25,093 nucleotides of DNA from Desulfobacteraceae bacterium. Lineage in GTDB: Bacteria; Desulfobacterota; Desulfobacteria; Desulfobacterales; Desulfosarcinaceae. Below are positions 22,841 through 25,093 of the stretch, piece after piece. Numbering within the stretch: the stretch's first letter is position 1; each line of letters starts with the position of its first letter. Both the position numbers and the translations under genes were made by a program. The DNA lies in contig JALVQM010000458.1 of the NCBI GenBank assembly GCA_027025615.1, positions 1-25,093 on the forward strand, in the 5' to 3' direction. The notes under the pieces were generated by a model, which ran no database searches, was not told the origin of the DNA, and worked only from the letters and a program-made list of their open reading frames with translations.

Positions 22841-24490
22841 ATGGTTAAGATTATTCCAATTGGCGGGCTGGGTGAAATCGGTCTTAACATGATGGTCGTA
22901 GAACATGAAGAGACCATCTTTATCATTGATGCCGGCTTGATGTTTCCTGAAGACTACATGCTCGGTGTTGATTATGTAATCCCTGATCTGCGTTATATCC
23001 AAGAAAATAGAAGCAAAGTCCGGGGCATAGTGTTGACTCACGCCCATGAAGATCATATCGGCGCGTTGCCATATTTGCTTCGTGATGTGCCGGCGCCCAT
23101 ATTTGGCACTCCCTTTACCCTAGGAATTGTAAGACACAAGCTTGAAGAACACGATTTAATCAAGAAAGCGGCCTTGCATGAGGTGTATCCCCGGGAGCAT
23201 CTTAAGATCGGCCCTTTTGATGTTGAATTCATAAGGGTCAACCACAGCGTAGTGGACGGGGTAGGATTGGCTATTCAAACACCTGTCGGCACAATAGTTC
23301 ATACCGGAGACTTCAAGATTACCCAGTCAGGCATTGCCGGGATGCATACTGATGTGGGGCGTTTTGCCTATTACGGTGAAAAAGGTGTGTTGGCCCTTTT
23401 ATCAGATTCGACCAACGTTGAAAAAGAGGGCTATACCATTTCCGATCAGCAGATCGGTGAAACCCTGTTCAGGATAAGCAACCAGTGTAAGGGCAGAATC
23501 ATAATTGCCTTGTTCGCATCAAACATAAACAGGATACAACAGGTTGTTGATATTGCCGAAGCAGTTGGCCGTAAAATTGTTTTTAACGGCCGGAGTATTG
23601 AGGTAAGTGTATCCATCGCACGTCAGTTGGGACATTTACGGGTTCCTGAAAGAATGGAAATACCCATAGAACAAATCGATCAGTATCCGGCCAACGAGAT
23701 TATTTTGGTAACCACCGGCAGCCAGGGAGAGCCAATGTCGGCTTTGGCCAGAATAGCGGCCGGAAATCATCGCCATATAGTAATAAGGCCCGATGACACG
23801 ATAGTATTGTCTTCCAAGTTCATACCTGGTAATGAAAAAGCAATAACCAATATAATTAATAGCTTGTATCGTAGTGGGGCTAACGTAATCTATGAAAAAA
23901 TTTCCCGGATTCACGTTTCCGGGCATGCTTTCAGGGAAGAGCTTAAACAGATGATTAGTTTGACGCGCCCCCGCTATTTCGTGCCTGTTCATGGTGAATT
24001 CAGGCACTTGGTCCTTCATGCCCGCCTTGCCCGCCAAATGGGTATAACCGAATCAAACGTCCTTCTGGCTCAAAATGGGCAGGTCATCGAGTTTGAGCCA
24101 AAATCGGCCAGAATCAATGGCAAGGTTTCAACAGGACGACTGATGGTGGATGGCAAGGGTATCGGTGATGTCGGGTTAAGCGTTTTGAAAGAAAGACGAA
24201 TGCTGTCAGAAGAAGGCTTGGTGGTGCTCAACATGGCCTTCGACGAAGAGACCGGAGTTATCGTTTATGGACCCGAGATTGTTTCCAAGGGGTTTGTTTT
24301 TCAGACAGAGACCGGTCATTTGCTGGAAGATGCCCATTGTGTAGTACTGGAAATAGTCGAAGATGTACCTCCGGAAACTCCCAAAAGAACCGAGATTATA
24401 AGGTCCAGGGTCCAGTCTGCCTTACGCCAATACTTTTTTTTCACAATTGGGAGGAGACCGGTTATTCTTCCCTTTATAATAGAGGTTTAA
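22841..24490 (+). CDS. rnj: Ribonuclease J
   Basis: A 549-residue metallo-beta-lactamase/beta-CASP RNase with combined endonuclease and 5'-3' exonuclease activity, central to RNA turnover in bacteria that have it. The zinc motif THAHEDHIG (66-74) is complete, followed by VNHSVVDGVGLAI, HTGDFKI, the beta-CASP block ending in VSGHA, and VPVHGEFRHL. The C-terminal extension after about 430 is the usual oligomerisation domain. The ATG at 22841 has AAGGTGG at good distance; the two GTG codons just upstream (22832, 22835) overlap that site and are less likely. RNase J in a Gram-negative background, followed 31 bases later by ftsK, fits deltaproteobacteria. Confidence 0.96.
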   Translation: MVKIIPIGGLGEIGLNMMVVEHEETIFIIDAGLMFPEDYMLGVDYVIPDLRYIQENRSKVRGIVLTHAHEDHIGALPYLLRDVPAPIFGTPFTLGIVRHKLEEHDLIKKAALHEVYPREHLKIGPFDVEFIRVNHSVVDGVGLAIQTPVGTIVHTGDFKITQSGIAGMHTDVGRFAYYGEKGVLALLSDSTNVEKEGYTISDQQIGETLFRISNQCKGRIIIALFASNINRIQQVVDIAEAVGRKIVFNGRSIEVSVSIARQLGHLRVPERMEIPIEQIDQYPANEIILVTTGSQGEPMSALARIAAGNHRHIVIRPDDTIVLSSKFIPGNEKAITNIINSLYRSGANVIYEKISRIHVSGHAFREELKQMISLTRPRYFVPVHGEFRHLVLHARLARQMGITESNVLLAQNGQVIEFEPKSARINGKVSTGRLMVDGKGIGDVGLSVLKERRMLSEEGLVVLNMAFDEETGVIVYGPEIVSKGFVFQTETGHLLEDAHCVVLEIVEDVPPETPKRTEIIRSRVQSALRQYFFFTIGRRPVILPFIIEV

Positions 24491-24521
24491 GGTCATTAGA
24501 GCCGGTGCCGGGGAAAAACCA

Positions 24522-25093
24522 ATGCGGCGTGAAATAATAGGTATAATTCTGTTCTTTCTGGTGATTTTTACCTTGATCAGCTTAATGTCCTATCATCCGG
24601 CCGATCCTTCCCTCAACAATGTCGGAGCCAGTGGACCTGTTCACAACCTTTTCGGAACCGTGGGTGCCCAGATCGCCGGCCTGTTGGTGGGATTGTTTGG
24701 GTTGGGGGCTTTCTGGATACCTTTGTTGCTGCTGCTGGCCAGTGTCCACTTTTTCGTTCAAAACAAATCCAAAGCAGTGCCGACTATGGTTTCCGGGGCC
24801 TTGTTGCTGATAATCGCCACCGGTTGCCTGCTTAGTTTCAAACAGCCTGATTACCAGCTCTTTGGACGTAGTTTTTCTTCTGGCGGAATTATTGGAATAC
24901 TACTCAGTTCACTGCTGGTCAGATATACAGGTTTCACCGGGGCGATAATTATTGCTACCGTATTTTGGTTGATTGGTTTCATACTTTCAACCGGGTTTTC
25001 AATTGTTGCCTTTGGACGTCGCTGTTATACGGCTGCTCTTAATTTGTCAGGCAGGTTGGATACTGCAATTGCCAAGTGGCGTCAAAGAAGGGC
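24522..25093 (+). CDS. ftsK: DNA translocase FtsK, N-terminal membrane part (runs off window)
   Basis: The first 190 codons are present, without a stop. The translation begins MRREIIGIILFFLVIFTLIS, then SYHPADPSLNN, which is highly typical of FtsK N-termini. Hydrophobic stretches near 5-22, 45-72, 86-101, 116-131 and 136-160 match the family's four-helix membrane domain with its divisome-anchoring role; the motor and gamma domains would lie beyond the window. The ATG at 24522 has GGGG about nine bases upstream. It follows RNase J by 31 bases on the same strand. Confidence 0.9.
   Translation, partial: MRREIIGIILFFLVIFTLISLMSYHPADPSLNNVGASGPVHNLFGTVGAQIAGLLVGLFGLGAFWIPLLLLLASVHFFVQNKSKAVPTMVSGALLLIIATGCLLSFKQPDYQLFGRSFSSGGIIGILLSSLLVRYTGFTGAIIIATVFWLIGFILSTGFSIVAFGRRCYTAALNLSGRLDTAIAKWRQRR

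Noticed and set aside
1..25093. tRNA, rRNA, CRISPR array, insertion sequence, prophage or toxin-antitoxin genes
   Set aside because: Reading the intergenic regions on both strands showed no cloverleaf, no regularly spaced repeats, and no transposase, integrase or phage-like protein.

Overview
The window reads as ordinary chromosome of a Gram-negative bacterium, most likely a Desulfobacterota (deltaproteobacterial) relative. LptD and a heptose pathway imply an LPS-type outer membrane. RNase J next to ftsK, a RicT/PSP1 protein between holB and metG, a YhaM-type OB-HD nuclease and a small 2[4Fe-4S] ferredoxin fit an anaerobic deltaproteobacterium. This placement is inference from gene content; no rRNA, tRNA, CRISPR array, insertion sequence or phage gene was seen.

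Left half (1-12979), all on the minus strand. In transcription order, a tight envelope operon comes first: lptD, a heptose-7-phosphate kinase-like GHMP kinase, an NAD-dependent epimerase, a sugar-1-phosphate nucleotidyltransferase and a GmhA-type isomerase. Spacings are 10, 13, -4 and 10 bases. It couples LPS export to synthesis of a nucleotide-activated heptose. After a 249-base gap come a NusG/RfaH-like antiterminator paralogue and an HU/IHF protein, then holB, the RicT-like protein, metG, a short penicillin-binding protein and the start of a DegT-family aminotransferase that leaves the window.

Right half (13069-25093), mostly plus strand. surE, a receiver protein with a histidine-kinase-like helix pair but no ATPase domain, a YhaM-type HD exoribonuclease, tmk, and an unusual 756-residue fusion of a CysM-like cysteine synthase to a cysteinyl-tRNA synthetase-like domain form one run. 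A conserved-looking unknown follows. A ferredoxin with its own structured leader and a clear intrinsic terminator is next, then an O6-methylguanine-DNA methyltransferase facing a minus-strand HExxH membrane protein. The window closes with a small unknown gene, a 1-acylglycerol-3-phosphate acyltransferase, RNase J and the first 190 codons of ftsK.

The most notable item is the cysteine synthase/CysRS-like fusion at 16188-18458. The synthetase half keeps its overall sequence, three of four zinc ligands and the tRNA-contacting C-terminus, but the HIGH motif reads DLVE, the KMSKS position reads GDDKT, and the first zinc cysteine is Asn. It therefore looks like a maintained but non-aminoacylating CysRS relative tethered to a cysteine-making enzyme.
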